Of a stretch of DNA of 64,000 bases, positions 54,435-63,616 are shown in pieces. The position numbers and the translations under genes were made by a program. Below the pieces are notes generated by a model, which did not search any database, had not been told where the DNA came from, and saw only the letters and a list, made by a program, of their open reading frames with translations. Where the stretch lies: NCBI RefSeq assembly GCF_000802245.2, contig NZ_CP021080.1, positions 1 through 64,000 of the forward strand, given 5' to 3'. Numbering within the stretch: position 1 is the stretch's first letter; each line of letters begins with the position of its first letter. This DNA is from Streptomyces pluripotens. Its GTDB lineage: Bacteria; Actinomycetota; Actinomycetes; Streptomycetales; Streptomycetaceae.

Positions 54435-54472
54435 GAGGCCGAACAGCCCAGGCCGGGGGTCCCGAAGTCCCT
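54435..54472. promoter_or_regulatory. Paired candidate DevR/OsdR boxes, hsp20/pncB intergenic region
   Basis: GAGGCCGAACAGCCCA (54,435-54,450) and GGGTCCCGAAGTCCCT (54,457-54,472), 22 bases apart. Read on the minus strand the second is AGGGACTTCGGGACCC, close to the mycobacterial DosR box core GGGACTNNNGNCCC. They lie 69 bases from hsp20 and 76 bases from pncB. Confidence 0.7.
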
Positions 54473-54548
54473 TTCGCCCACGCCGCGGGCAGCCAGACTG
54501 GAGATGAGGGAACGAAGAGGGCAACGACCACACACGGCGGCGATCACC

Positions 54549-55916
54549 ATGTCCGACGTCACGACCACCGATCTCTACGAGGTGACGATGGCCATGTCCT
54601 ACCTCCGGGAGGACATGCGAGCACCGGCCACCTTCAGTCTCTTCGTCCGTGACCTGCCGCCCGGCCGGGGCTTCCTGGTCGCCGCGGGGCTGGAGCCCGC
54701 CCTGGACTTCCTGGCCGGCTACCGCGTCGGGCGGGAGGACGTAGCGGAGTTCGCCAGCGCCCTGCACCGCCCGGCAGAAGACCTGGAGCCGCTCCTCGGG
54801 CTCGCCTTCGAGGGCGATGTACGCGCCGTTCCCGAAGGTCACGCCGTGTTCGCGGATGAGCCGTTGCTGGAGGTCACCGCCCCTCTGCCGCAAGCCCAGC
54901 TCGTCGAGACGTACCTGTTGAACCAGGTCTGCCACCAGACGGTGGTGGCGTCCAAGGCGGCACGCTGCGTGCTGGCCGCCGCCGGGCGACCGGTGGTGGA
55001 CTTCTCGCTGCGCCGTTCGCACGGCCCGTGGGCGGGCCTGCAGGCAGCCCGGGCCGGGGCCCTGGTGGGTTTCGCGGGCACCAGCAACGTGGCCGCGGCA
55101 ACGGCCCTGGGCATCCCCGCCTCGGGGACCATGGCCCACTCCTACGTCGAGACGTTCCCCGGCGAAGAGGAGGCGTTCCGCGCGTTCGCGCGCTGCCACC
55201 CCGGACCGGTGACCTTCCTCGTCGACACCTACGACACCGAGGCGGGCGTGCGGACCGCGGCCCGTGTCCTGAACGACCTGCAGCGCGGTCCCGGCTGCGC
55301 GATCCGCCTGGACAGTGGTGACCTCGACGCCCTCTCGCGCCGGGCCCGGGCTCTTCTGGACGGCGCCGGGCTCCCCGACGTGCGGATCCTGGCCAGCGGC
55401 GGACTCGACGAGTACGGCGTGGACCGACTGGTGCGTGCCGGCGCCCCCATCGACGTGTACGCCGTGGGTACCCGCGTCGGCGTGGCCGCCGACGCACCGT
55501 ACCTGGACGCCGCCTACAAACTCGTGGAGTACGACGGCCGTCCTGTCATGAAGCTGTCCTCGGCGAAGGTCACTGCTCCGGGACCCAAGCAGGTCTTCCG
55601 ACAAGCCGGACGGCCCGATGTCATCGCCCTGGCGGGGGAGGAACCCCCGGACCCGGCGGCGCGACCGCTGCTGCGCACGGTGATGCGCGACGGACGGCGG
55701 ACGGGCCCTGCGGACCACTGGCAAGACGCACGCCAGCGCCTGCGCGAGGACATCGCAGAGCTTCCGGCCGCGGTCCGGCGGATCGAGGACCCCGAGCCGG
55801 TGCGCGCGGTCCGGTCCCGGGCGCTGGAGGAACTGACCGCGAGGTTGCGTACGGACATCGAGGCTCGGTCGTCCCGGGCGGAAGTCACCGCCCCCGCCGC
55901 CTCCCGCTTCTCGTGA
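54549..55916 (+). CDS. pncB: Nicotinate phosphoribosyltransferase
   Basis: A 455-residue NAPRTase. The ATG at 54,549 places TTDLYEVTMAMSYL at the N-terminus as in PncB2; an ATG at 54,504 is possible. VVDFSLRRSHGPWAGLQAAR, AGTSNVAAATALGIPASGTMAHS (partly quoted: GTSNVAAA and GTMAHSYVE), VDTYDT and IRLDSGDLDALS are the substrate and PRPP-binding motifs. It converts nicotinate + PRPP (+ATP) to nicotinate mononucleotide, salvaging NAD. M. tuberculosis pncB2 (Rv0573c) is DosR-regulated, and this gene shares boxes with hsp20. Confidence 0.93.
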   Translation: MSDVTTTDLYEVTMAMSYLREDMRAPATFSLFVRDLPPGRGFLVAAGLEPALDFLAGYRVGREDVAEFASALHRPAEDLEPLLGLAFEGDVRAVPEGHAVFADEPLLEVTAPLPQAQLVETYLLNQVCHQTVVASKAARCVLAAAGRPVVDFSLRRSHGPWAGLQAARAGALVGFAGTSNVAAATALGIPASGTMAHSYVETFPGEEEAFRAFARCHPGPVTFLVDTYDTEAGVRTAARVLNDLQRGPGCAIRLDSGDLDALSRRARALLDGAGLPDVRILASGGLDEYGVDRLVRAGAPIDVYAVGTRVGVAADAPYLDAAYKLVEYDGRPVMKLSSAKVTAPGPKQVFRQAGRPDVIALAGEEPPDPAARPLLRTVMRDGRRTGPADHWQDARQRLREDIAELPAAVRRIEDPEPVRAVRSRALEELTARLRTDIEARSSRAEVTAPAASRFS

Positions 55917-56025
55917 CCCCCGCGCGGCAAGCCTGAGCGGCCCCCGGGGGGGATGGTCATCGCGCGGGTGCACGGGAAGTACGGGTGTCCGCCTGGTGGG
56001 CCGCCACTGGGCGGACGCCCCGGAC

Positions 56026-56041
56026 AGGACCAATGGCCCCT
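56026..56041. promoter_or_regulatory. Candidate DevR/OsdR box upstream of DUF1918 gene
   Basis: AGGACCAATGGCCCCT, 77 bases before the start at 56,119; the centre is more divergent than in other copies. Confidence 0.45.
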
Positions 56042-56118
56042 GGCACCCAGTACCGCCCGGGACTTCGATGGGATCGGGGCGGCGCCGCCCGAGCCACCGC
56101 AGCGAGGAGGCGAGGAGC

Positions 56119-56430
56119 ATGACCACTCCCGCACGGAAGCACACCCCCGCACAGGAGCAGCAGCGCGGTCGCTCCGCTCCGCGCAACGCTCCGGGGGAAC
56201 GAGGCAGCCCGATGCACGCCCACGTGGGCGATGAGATCGTGGTACGGGGCACCACTGCCGGCGTCGTGTCCCGGGACGGTGAGATCATCGGTCTCCACCA
56301 CTCGGACGGCAGCCCGCCCTACGACGTGCGCTGGGCCGAGGACGGACGGGTGACCCTCTACTTCCCCGGGCCGGACGCCTACGTTCGGCATCTGGTGCAC
56401 GAGACGGGACCCGGTGACCGGGGTCGTTGA
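56119..56430 (+). CDS. DUF1918-domain protein
   Basis: A 103-residue protein. The ATG at 56,119 follows GAGGAGG; an internal ATG at 56,212 would leave only the domain. The first 30 residues are basic and Ala/Gln-rich; residues 32-95 form the DUF1918 SH3-like barrel: HAHVGDEIVVRGTTAGVVSR, then IGLHHSDGSPPYDVRW and GRVTLYFPGPDAYVRH. DUF1918 proteins are common, short, and of unknown function in actinobacteria, often near dormancy genes. Confidence 0.82.
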   Translation: MTTPARKHTPAQEQQRGRSAPRNAPGERGSPMHAHVGDEIVVRGTTAGVVSRDGEIIGLHHSDGSPPYDVRWAEDGRVTLYFPGPDAYVRHLVHETGPGDRGR

Positions 56431-56484
56431 GTCAGGGCGCCCGCCGCGCCCAGGACGCCGGCGGCGCGGAACCTGAAGGGCCCA

Positions 56485-57378
56485 TCAGGGGAAATCCGGT
56501 ACGACGGCCACGGGGCAACGGGCGTGGTGCAGCATCGTGTGTGTCACCCGGCCCAACTGGAGTCCGCCCCAACCACGACGACGCGCCACTCCGACAACCA
56601 GGAGGTCCGCCGCCGCGGACTGCTGGAGCAGCACGGTGCGGGCCGGCCCCTCGACGACACGACGGTGCACGAGCACGCCCGGGTGATCGGTCATGGCCTC
56701 CTCCAGCAGGCCGTCCACGAGCGCGGACGCCTGCTCCTCGTAGGAGGCCCCGGTGTTCCCGCTGGGCAGCGGTCGTTCGCCGGGCTGGTGGGCGGGGTGG
56801 CGCCAGGTGCGCACGACGTCCAAGGCGCATGTGCGCACCTCCGCCTCACGCAGGGCGAACCTCGTCGCCGCGCCACTCGTGCCGGGACCCCCGACGCCGA
56901 GCACGACCCGGCCGCGGGTTCCTGCGACACCGTCCGGGTCGCCCCGGACCACGATCACGGGCCCGGCCGCCCGCCCCGCGACGGCGAGGCAGACCGAGCC
57001 GAGGAGCAATCCCTGAAGGTCCCCCCGGCCACGGCAGCCGGTCACCAGTGCGGCGGCGTTGTGCCCCTCGCGCAGGAGCGCATGGACCGGGTCGTCGGGC
57101 AGGGCGGCGGATTCGACGGCGAGGTCCGGGGCCCGCCGCCGGGCCCGCTCGACGGCGACGGCGACGATGTCGCCCGCGGTCGTCCGGTCCGGCGACCCCT
57201 CCGCGGCGGCCAGGGACGACCGGCCGGCCGAGGGCGGCCAGCCCTCGTAGCGTTCCCACAGCGACGCGTACACCAGCCGCAGCGGAAGGCCGTGCAAGAT
57301 CGCCTCGTCGGCCGCCCAGTCCACCGCCAGCAGGCTGGATTCGGATCCGTCGACACCCACGACCAGGGGCAGCCCCAT
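56485..57378 (-). CDS. Tandem universal stress protein (copy 3)
   Basis: A 297-residue two-domain Usp, very similar to copy 1 (both have [16 protein letters not shown] after VVGVDGSE-S). First-domain motif GCRGRGDLQGLLLGSVCLAV; second-domain GVARRRGWGGLQLGRVTHTM, where the ATP-binding G-x-R loop is modified. The ATG at 57,378 is used, with a GTG 9 bases upstream as the alternative. A motif copy lies 85 bases upstream. Confidence 0.87.
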   Translation of the reverse strand: MGLPLVVGVDGSESSLLAVDWAADEAILHGLPLRLVYASLWERYEGWPPSAGRSSLAAAEGSPDRTTAGDIVAVAVERARRRAPDLAVESAALPDDPVHALLREGHNAAALVTGCRGRGDLQGLLLGSVCLAVAGRAAGPVIVVRGDPDGVAGTRGRVVLGVGGPGTSGAATRFALREAEVRTCALDVVRTWRHPAHQPGERPLPSGNTGASYEEQASALVDGLLEEAMTDHPGVLVHRRVVEGPARTVLLQQSAAADLLVVGVARRRGWGGLQLGRVTHTMLHHARCPVAVVPDFP

Positions 57379-57463
57379 GCTCCTCACCGCCTTTCGGTGG
57401 ACTGCCGGACGTACAGCCGTGCAGTCCTCCTCTCACGCTCACACGGACGAGCCGGTCACCGGA

Positions 57464-57479
57464 TGGGCGGATCGGCCCT
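57464..57479. promoter_or_regulatory. Candidate DevR/OsdR box upstream of usp copy 3
   Basis: TGGGCGGATCGGCCCT, 85 bases upstream of the start at 57,378 (minus strand); one mismatch from the symmetric core. Confidence 0.5.
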
Positions 57480-57660
57480 TTCGACCGGCAACGGACTCCC
57501 CCGTCCAGGACATTTGGCCCCGGGGCGGTATCCGGAAGGACCGTGCGTCGCCTCGGCGGAGCCACCGAGGCATGCGCCCCCACGGTCCGGCCCCGCAACC
57601 GGGGCAGCGTCCCGGGGGGACGACCTGAGCTGCCCGCTCGGCCCACTCGGCCCCCGGGCC

Positions 57661-57676
57661 AAGGCCGGGCGGCCCC
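57661..57676. promoter_or_regulatory. Candidate DevR/OsdR box upstream of nitroreductase operon
   Basis: AAGGCCGGGCGGCCCC, 58 bases before the GTG at 57,735. It could drive the whole nitroreductase-CBS-P-ATPase-TrkA operon. Confidence 0.5.
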
Positions 57677-57734
57677 TGCCGCAGCCGGCCTACGAGGTGC
57701 ACGCTGGAGACAGGCGCACCATAGGGAGGCCAAG

Positions 57735-58727
57735 GTGATCAGGCAACTCGTGGACGTCTCCGACGTCACCGCGCTCGTGACGGATGCCGCGGCGGCACCC
57801 TCGCTGCACAACGCGCAGCCCTGGAAGTTCCGTTTCCTGCGCGAGCGTGGTGTGCTGCGCCTGTACGCAGACCTGGAACGTGCCCTGCCCCGTACCGACC
57901 CCGACAACCGGAACCTGCATCTGGGTTGCGGTGCGGCGCTGCTCAATCTGCGTGTGGCTGCCGCCGCGAGCGGCCGGGGACCCTCCGTCCGGCTCCTGCC
58001 CGACCGGGCGGATCCGGCGCTGCTGGCCGAGTTGGACCTGCACGCCCACACGCCGGCCGACGCGGCACTGGCGGAGCTGCACCCGGCGATCAGCCGCCGT
58101 CATTCCAGCCGCCACCCCTTCCGCGACGAGCAACTGCCGGACGGGCTGACGGACCGCCTCTGTGAAGCGGCCCGCGGCGAGGGCGCGGAGCTGGTCTTCC
58201 CTGGCCCCTGGCACGTGGCCTCAATACTGGAACTGGTGGAGGACGCCGAGGGACGGGAAGCCGTGGACCTCGGGGTTCGGGATGAGATGGCACATTGGGC
58301 CCACGCGACGTCAACGGACGCTCCTGGAACGTCCGACGGCATCCCCGCCGAGGCGTTCGGCCCCCGCCAGCACGGTGGTGCCGGGTTCCCGGTACGGGAT
58401 TTCGCCGCCGGCCGCAAAATGCCCGGACGTAGCTGGGCGGCCTTCGAGAAGAACCCGCACATCGCCCTGCTCGGCACGGTCTACGACCGGCCGGAGGACT
58501 GGCTGCGTGCGGGGCAGGCACTGGAGCGGGTCCTGCTCAGGGCCACGGCGGACGGGCTGGTCGCCTCGGTGACGTCCCAGCCCCTGGAATGGCCCGAGTT
58601 GCGGTGGGCGGCCCGGGACCCGGTCTCCGACATGGCCTATGTGCAGATGGTGATCCGCGTCGGTCACGGGCCCGAAGGCCGGCCGAGCCCACGCCGGCCG
58701 GTGGCCGATTTGCTGGACGTCGAATGA
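57735..58727 (+). CDS. Acg-family nitroreductase-like protein
   Basis: A 330-residue protein. The GTG at 57,735 follows GGGAGG. AAAAPSLHNAQPWKFRF is the Acg/nitroreductase N-terminal motif (APSxHNxQPW), followed by DPDNRNLHLGCGAALLNLRVAA (landmark NRNLHLGCGAAL) and ISRRHSSRHPF; the second half has LGTVYDRPEDWLRAGQALERVLLRA (ends quoted). It is a duplicated nitroreductase fold that in M. tuberculosis Acg (Rv2032) binds FMN without usual reductase activity and is strongly DosR-induced. First gene of a probable operon reaching 63,398. Confidence 0.88.
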   Translation: MIRQLVDVSDVTALVTDAAAAPSLHNAQPWKFRFLRERGVLRLYADLERALPRTDPDNRNLHLGCGAALLNLRVAAAASGRGPSVRLLPDRADPALLAELDLHAHTPADAALAELHPAISRRHSSRHPFRDEQLPDGLTDRLCEAARGEGAELVFPGPWHVASILELVEDAEGREAVDLGVRDEMAHWAHATSTDAPGTSDGIPAEAFGPRQHGGAGFPVRDFAAGRKMPGRSWAAFEKNPHIALLGTVYDRPEDWLRAGQALERVLLRATADGLVASVTSQPLEWPELRWAARDPVSDMAYVQMVIRVGHGPEGRPSPRRPVADLLDVE

Positions 58728-58803
58728 GGGGACGCCGTGCCGCTCCGGGTACGAACACGAGCACGAGCGTGAACACGGACGCTGAGGGCCAAGGAGGAGT
58801 CGC

Positions 58804-59262
58804 GTGAAGGTGTCCGAGGTAATGACCGCTCCGCCGGTGACCGTCGCACCGCATGTCCCGCTACTCCAGGTGACCCGACGGATGGCCGAGTCCGGTGTCG
58901 GCTCCGTCCTCGTCGTCGAGGACGAAACGCTGCGCGGCATCGTCACCGACCGCGATCTCGCAGTGCGCGGTCTGGGCGGGGGGCTGGATCCGGACACACC
59001 GGTCGAGGCGGTGATGTCGGCGCACGTGGTCACCGTCGACGCCCTGGACGACGTCCAGGCGGCCTACCGGACGTTCCGCCGCGTGGGCGTGCGCCGCCTG
59101 CCGGTCCTGGACGGACAGCTCCTGGTGGGCGTGGTGACGGTCGACGACCTCCTGCTCGACGTCTTCCGGCGGCTCGCGGACCTGCTGGGCCCCGTCGCGT
59201 GGAGCGTGCTGCAGGAGCCACCGGGGCCGCCGGACGCCGACAGGGCACCGTATGTGCGCTGA
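58804..59262 (+). CDS. CBS-pair protein
   Basis: A 152-residue protein with GTG start at 58,804 after AAGGAGGA. It is almost only a CBS pair: VSEVMTAPPVTVAPHVPLLQ ... GIVTDRDLAVRG and EAVMSAHVVTVDALDDVQAA ... GVVTVDDLLLDVF (ends quoted). No BON domain, unlike the four larger island proteins. The closest relatives are stand-alone Hrp1/Rv2626c-type CBS proteins, also dormancy-associated. Its last 11 bases overlap the P-type ATPase start, so it may be an adenine-nucleotide sensor for that pump. Confidence 0.86.
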   Translation: MKVSEVMTAPPVTVAPHVPLLQVTRRMAESGVGSVLVVEDETLRGIVTDRDLAVRGLGGGLDPDTPVEAVMSAHVVTVDALDDVQAAYRTFRRVGVRRLPVLDGQLLVGVVTVDDLLLDVFRRLADLLGPVAWSVLQEPPGPPDADRAPYVR

Positions 59263-62089
59263 ACGGGCGCGGCATGGCACGGCACCGCCGGGCGAGTCCG
59301 TGCCGGTCGCGGTCCGCGCGAACGATCCGCGGGACGGGCCCGCCGCAGCGTCGGTCCCAGCCTTACCCGTCCGGGAACTCTTCGACGCCCTGGGCACCGG
59401 TCCCCGCGGACTCACGGCGGACGACGTCACGGCACGCCGGACCCGCTACGGCCCCAACGACCTGCCCCGCGTCGGACGCCCGAACCTGTGGCCCCGGTTG
59501 GCCGCGCAGTTCACCGACCTCTTCGCGGTGGTCCTGCTGGTCGCCTCGGCCATCACCTTCCTCGCCTATGTGCTGGAACGTCCCCGTGACCCGGCCACCC
59601 TCCAACTGGCTCTGGCGATCCTCGGTGTGGTGCTGCTGAACGCCGGCATCGGCTTCGCCCAGGAGTACTCCGCCGAGCGCACTGCGGAGTCCCTGCAGGC
59701 GATGGTCCCCCGCGCATGCCGGGTACTGCGGGACGGGGAACGGCAGGAGTTGGCCGCCCGGGATCTGGTGCCCGGCGATGTCGTGGTCCTGGAGGCCGGG
59801 GACGCGGTTCCCGCCGACTGCCGACTGGTCGAGGCACAGGGGGTAGCCGTCAACAACGCGGCCCTGACCGGCGAGAGCGACGCCGTCTCACGGGTGGCCG
59901 AGCCCGTTCCCCCGGGCTCACCGCTGGGAGCCCGCAACTGCCTGTTCATGGGCACCGACCTGGTCGCGGGCACGGGCAAGGCCGTCGTGTTCGCCGTCGG
60001 GGCGGCCACCGAGTTCGGGCGCATCTTCCGGCTCACCGCGGCGGCCCCACGGCAGCGGACGCCGCTGCAACGGCAGGTCGCCGCCATGGCCCGCCGGGTG
60101 GCGGGCATCGCACTGGCGACCGGTGCCGTCCTGTTCGCGGTGCGGGTGCCGAGCGGGCAGCCGTTCGTCGACACGTTCGTCTTCTCGCTGGGGGTGATGG
60201 TCGCCCTCGTGCCGGAGGGCCTGCCGGCGACGCTGTCCGTGTCCCTGGCCATCGGTGTGCGCCGCATGGCCCGCCGGCACGCGCTCGTCAAGCAGCTGCT
60301 GGCGGTGGAGGCGCTGGGGTCGACCAGTGTGGTGTGCACCGACAAGACGGGCACCCTCACCCAGGCCGAGATGACCGTCGTGCAGCTGTGGGCGAAAGGC
60401 GTGACGCACACCGTGACCGGGGTGGGCTACGCGCCGGTCGGAGAGGTGGCCGACGTCGGGCCGGTGCGGGAGTTGCTGCGCACGGCGGCCCTCTGCTGCG
60501 ACGCACGGCTCGTGCCGCCGGATGGTCGGCGGGGGTGGCGGGTGCTCGGTGACACCACCGAGGGCGCGCTGCTGGTGGCCGCGGCGAAGGCCGGTCTGGA
60601 CACGACCGCGGAGGAAGCCCGCACACCGCGGGTGGCGGAGTACCCCTTCGATTCGGTGCGCAAGCTGATGAGCACCGTGCACCGCGACCGCGACGGCGGT
60701 TATGTCGCCCACGTCAAGGGTGCGCCGCTGGAACTACTCGCCCGGTGCGACACCGTCGGCCGGAACGGCGTACGGGCGCCGCTCACCGAAGCGAGCCGCG
60801 CCGAGGCCGCCGCTGCCGCCGACGCTCTGGCCGGGCAGGGGCTGCGGGTGCTGGCTGTGGCGCGGCGCCAGGTCTCCGGTCCGCGTCCGGTGCTGTCGGA
60901 CGTCGAGTCGGAGCTGACCCTGCTCGGGTTCGCCGGGATGTACGACCCGCCCCGGCCGGAGGTGCGCGATGCGGTGGACGCGTGCCGGCGGGCGGGTATC
61001 CGCATCGTCATGGTCACGGGCGACCACCCGCTCACCGCGGAGGCCGTCGCACGCCGCGTCGGGATCGTGCGCGGGTCCGCCCCGGCCGTGGGCACGGGAG
61101 CCCACCTGGACACACTGGACGACGCCGGCCTCGACGCGCTGCTGGCCGGCTCCACCGAGCTGCTGCTGTGCCGGGTCAGTCCCGAACACAAGATGCGGGT
61201 GGTCACCGCGTTGCAGCGGCGGGGCGAGGTCGTCGCGGTCACCGGCGACGGTGCCAATGACGCGCCCGCCCTCAAGCACGCGGACATCGGTGTCGCCATG
61301 GGCGCCTCGGGCACGGATGTCGCCCGGGAGGCGGCGGTGATGGTGCTGCTGGACGACTCGTTCGCCTCCATAGCCACCGCGGTGGGACTGGGCCGTTCGG
61401 TCTACCGCAACATCCGCAAGTTCCTGATCTACGTCTTCAGCAGCAACATCGCCGAACTCGTGCCGATCGTCGTGGCGACCTTCGCGGGTTTCCCGCTGGT
61501 GCCGATCACGGCCGTGCAGATCCTGGCGATCGACCTCGGCTCCGATGTACTGCCCGCGCTGGCACTCGGTGCCGAACCCATGGAACCGGACGTGATGGAC
61601 AGCCCGCCGCGACCGCGCCAGGAGCGGCTGTTCTCCACGGCGGTCATGGGCCGCATCCTCTTCCTCGGCGGCATCCAGGCCCTGGGTGTGTGCGCCGTCT
61701 TCTTCTGGCACATCCACGCATCCGGGATCCCCTACGCCGACTTCACCAAGGACGATCCCGTCTACCGGCAGGCGATCACGATGGTCCAGGCCGGCATCGT
61801 CGTCAGCCAGTTCTTCAACTCGCTCGCGGTCCGCACCGACCGGCAGAGCGTGTTCCGGGCCGGTTTGCTGACCAATCCGTGGCTGCTGGCCGCCGGCTGC
61901 TGCGGCATCGCGCTGATGTCCGCCATCAGTTACGCGCCCCCGTTCCAGACGGTCTTCGGCACCGCACCGCTGTCCGCGGCCGACTGGGCGGTCCTCGCTG
62001 CCTTGGGGGCGCTGCTCCTCGCCGCCGAAGAGACGCGCAAGGGGATGCTGAGGCACCGGGAGGCGTCTGCGAAGGGAGGAACACGATGA
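59252..62089 (+). CDS. P-type cation ATPase, CtpF-like
   Basis: A 945-residue P2-type ATPase. The actuator motif reads ALTGESDAV, the TM4 ion-binding motif PEGLPATLSV, the phosphorylation site CTDKTGTLTQAEM with Asp364, the nucleotide-binding KGAPLELLARCD and the hinge VTGDGANDAPALKHADIGVAMG (core TGDGANDAPAL). Ten helices are apparent. PEGLP-type pumps are SERCA/Na,K-like, pointing to Ca2+, K+ or Na+ rather than heavy metals. M. tuberculosis CtpF (Rv1997) is DosR-induced. Its stop overlaps the TrkA start (ATGA). Confidence 0.93.
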   Translation: MCAERARHGTAPPGESVPVAVRANDPRDGPAAASVPALPVRELFDALGTGPRGLTADDVTARRTRYGPNDLPRVGRPNLWPRLAAQFTDLFAVVLLVASAITFLAYVLERPRDPATLQLALAILGVVLLNAGIGFAQEYSAERTAESLQAMVPRACRVLRDGERQELAARDLVPGDVVVLEAGDAVPADCRLVEAQGVAVNNAALTGESDAVSRVAEPVPPGSPLGARNCLFMGTDLVAGTGKAVVFAVGAATEFGRIFRLTAAAPRQRTPLQRQVAAMARRVAGIALATGAVLFAVRVPSGQPFVDTFVFSLGVMVALVPEGLPATLSVSLAIGVRRMARRHALVKQLLAVEALGSTSVVCTDKTGTLTQAEMTVVQLWAKGVTHTVTGVGYAPVGEVADVGPVRELLRTAALCCDARLVPPDGRRGWRVLGDTTEGALLVAAAKAGLDTTAEEARTPRVAEYPFDSVRKLMSTVHRDRDGGYVAHVKGAPLELLARCDTVGRNGVRAPLTEASRAEAAAAADALAGQGLRVLAVARRQVSGPRPVLSDVESELTLLGFAGMYDPPRPEVRDAVDACRRAGIRIVMVTGDHPLTAEAVARRVGIVRGSAPAVGTGAHLDTLDDAGLDALLAGSTELLLCRVSPEHKMRVVTALQRRGEVVAVTGDGANDAPALKHADIGVAMGASGTDVAREAAVMVLLDDSFASIATAVGLGRSVYRNIRKFLIYVFSSNIAELVPIVVATFAGFPLVPITAVQILAIDLGSDVLPALALGAEPMEPDVMDSPPRPRQERLFSTAVMGRILFLGGIQALGVCAVFFWHIHASGIPYADFTKDDPVYRQAITMVQAGIVVSQFFNSLAVRTDRQSVFRAGLLTNPWLLAAGCCGIALMSAISYAPPFQTVFGTAPLSAADWAVLAALGALLLAAEETRKGMLRHREASAKGGTR

Positions 62090-62745
62090 GAACGGTCATC
62101 GTGGGGTGCGGCCGGGTCGGTGCCACCCTGGCCGCGCAGTTGGTCACCGAGGGACACGACGTACGGCTCGTCGACCACGAGCCCAAGGCTGCCAGGCTGC
62201 TGCCGCCGGGGTTCCCGGGTGCCTTCCTCGTCGGCAACGGCTTCAGTCGGTCCGTGCTGGAGGCGGCCGGCATCGTCCACGCGGACGCACTCGTCGCGGT
62301 CACGTCGTCCGACAACGGCAACATCGTCAGCGCGCGGACCGCCAAGGAGTCCTACCGGGTCCCCGTCGTCCTCGCCCGGATCCACGATCCGCGCCGCGCC
62401 GACATCTGCCGGGACCTGGGCATCACCACGATCTCCAGTGTCCGGTGGGCGGTGAACCGCATCCATCAGATACTGCTGCACCGCCATCTGAGCCCCGAGG
62501 TCGCGTTCGGCAGTGGTGAGACCCTCCTGGTCCGCTCGCAGTTGCCGGCCTACCTCACCGGGCGGCGGCTGCGCGAGTTCGACGTCGACGGCGAGATCCG
62601 CGTCGTGGAGGTCACCCGGGCCGGCCGCTCGCTGCTGCCCGCCCACGGTGTCCGCGCCGAGTCCGGGGACCTGGTCACCTTCGCCGTCGCCGCGACCGCG
62701 CTCGGCCGGTTGCGCGGCTTCCTCGACAAGGAGCTGGGAGCGTGA
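62086..62745 (+). CDS. TrkA-N/TrkA-C K+ channel regulatory protein (copy 1)
   Basis: A 219-residue RCK-type protein. The Rossmann N-terminal domain begins VIVGCGRVGATLAAQLVTEG with the dinucleotide Gly motif and acidic VDHE, continues ADALVAVTSSDNGNIVSART, and ends with a TrkA-C domain (about 140-215). It corresponds to mycobacterial CeoB/CeoC, which regulate K+ uptake via NAD(H)/ATP binding. Overlaps both neighbours by 4 bases. No TrkH/KtrB channel is seen in the window. Confidence 0.88.
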   Translation: MRTVIVGCGRVGATLAAQLVTEGHDVRLVDHEPKAARLLPPGFPGAFLVGNGFSRSVLEAAGIVHADALVAVTSSDNGNIVSARTAKESYRVPVVLARIHDPRRADICRDLGITTISSVRWAVNRIHQILLHRHLSPEVAFGSGETLLVRSQLPAYLTGRRLREFDVDGEIRVVEVTRAGRSLLPAHGVRAESGDLVTFAVAATALGRLRGFLDKELGA

Positions 62746-63398
62746 GGGTTCTCATCGCCGGTGCGGGCAGGCTCGGCACGCAGATCGCGCAGGTGCTCGC
62801 CGCCGCGCGCAACGAGGTGATCCTCGTCGAGCAGGACGACGACCGGGTGGCCGAGCTGGCGGCCCTGCCCAGGGTACGACTGGTCGCCGGGAACGCCTGC
62901 GACCCCCTGGTCCTGGAACGCGCCGGGGCGCTCACCTGCGACCTGGTCATCTCGGCCACGGGCCGGGACGAGGACAACCTCGTCATCGGCCTGCTCGCCA
63001 AGCGGCAGTTCGCCGTGGCGCGGGTCGCCGCGCGGGTGAACGATGCTGAGAACACCTGGCTGTTCGATCAGCGGTGGGGTGTGGACGTCGCGGTGCCCGC
63101 GGCCACACCGCTGATCTCCCTCATCGAGGAGGCCACCGGTGCCACGGACACGGTGGCGCTGCTGCGGCTGAGCAGGGCCGGCGTGGACGTCGTCGAAACG
63201 GCGATCACGGAACGGTCGCGGGCCGCCGGGCGTCCACTGGGCGAGATCACGCTCCCGGCCGGGACCGTCGTCGCCACCGTCATCCGCGACGGGCGGCCCA
63301 CGGTGCCCGGTCCCGAAGTACGGCTGCTGCCCGGCGACGAGCTCCTGCTGGTCTCGCACGAGGCCGACGAGCGGGAGATCCACGCAGCGTTCCAGTGA
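62742..63398 (+). CDS. TrkA-N/TrkA-C K+ channel regulatory protein (copy 2)
   Basis: A 218-residue paralogue of the preceding gene, GTG start at 62,742. It begins VLIAGAGRLGTQIAQVLAAA and keeps VEQDDDRV and DLVISATGRDEDNLVIGLLA (ends quoted), with a TrkA-C domain after residue 135. Together the two resemble CeoB (Rv2691)/CeoC (Rv2692), which form a heteromeric K+-uptake regulator. Last gene of the nitroreductase-CBS-ATPase operon. Confidence 0.88.
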   Translation: MRVLIAGAGRLGTQIAQVLAAARNEVILVEQDDDRVAELAALPRVRLVAGNACDPLVLERAGALTCDLVISATGRDEDNLVIGLLAKRQFAVARVAARVNDAENTWLFDQRWGVDVAVPAATPLISLIEEATGATDTVALLRLSRAGVDVVETAITERSRAAGRPLGEITLPAGTVVATVIRDGRPTVPGPEVRLLPGDELLLVSHEADEREIHAAFQ

Positions 63399-63616
63399 CC
63401 GGTGCCAGCGCGCCGGGCACAGACATCCGGTCTCGGTCCGAGGCGCGTTGCGGAGGTGCATCACGGTGGGACACGAGGGCTTTCTGCTGCTGGCGCAGAT
63501 GTCGCAAGCCGCACCAGGTCAGAAGGCCCCCACCCGTTTCAGGACCGATCTGCCGTGAAGCCGGTCACCGACCACGACCTCCTGGTACGGAACATCCAGG
63601 ACGCCGCGGACCGGTG
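63399..63616. other. Intergenic stretch between convergent TrkA and Usp genes
   Basis: About 220 bases without a supported gene or a clear terminator hairpin. Confidence 0.4.
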
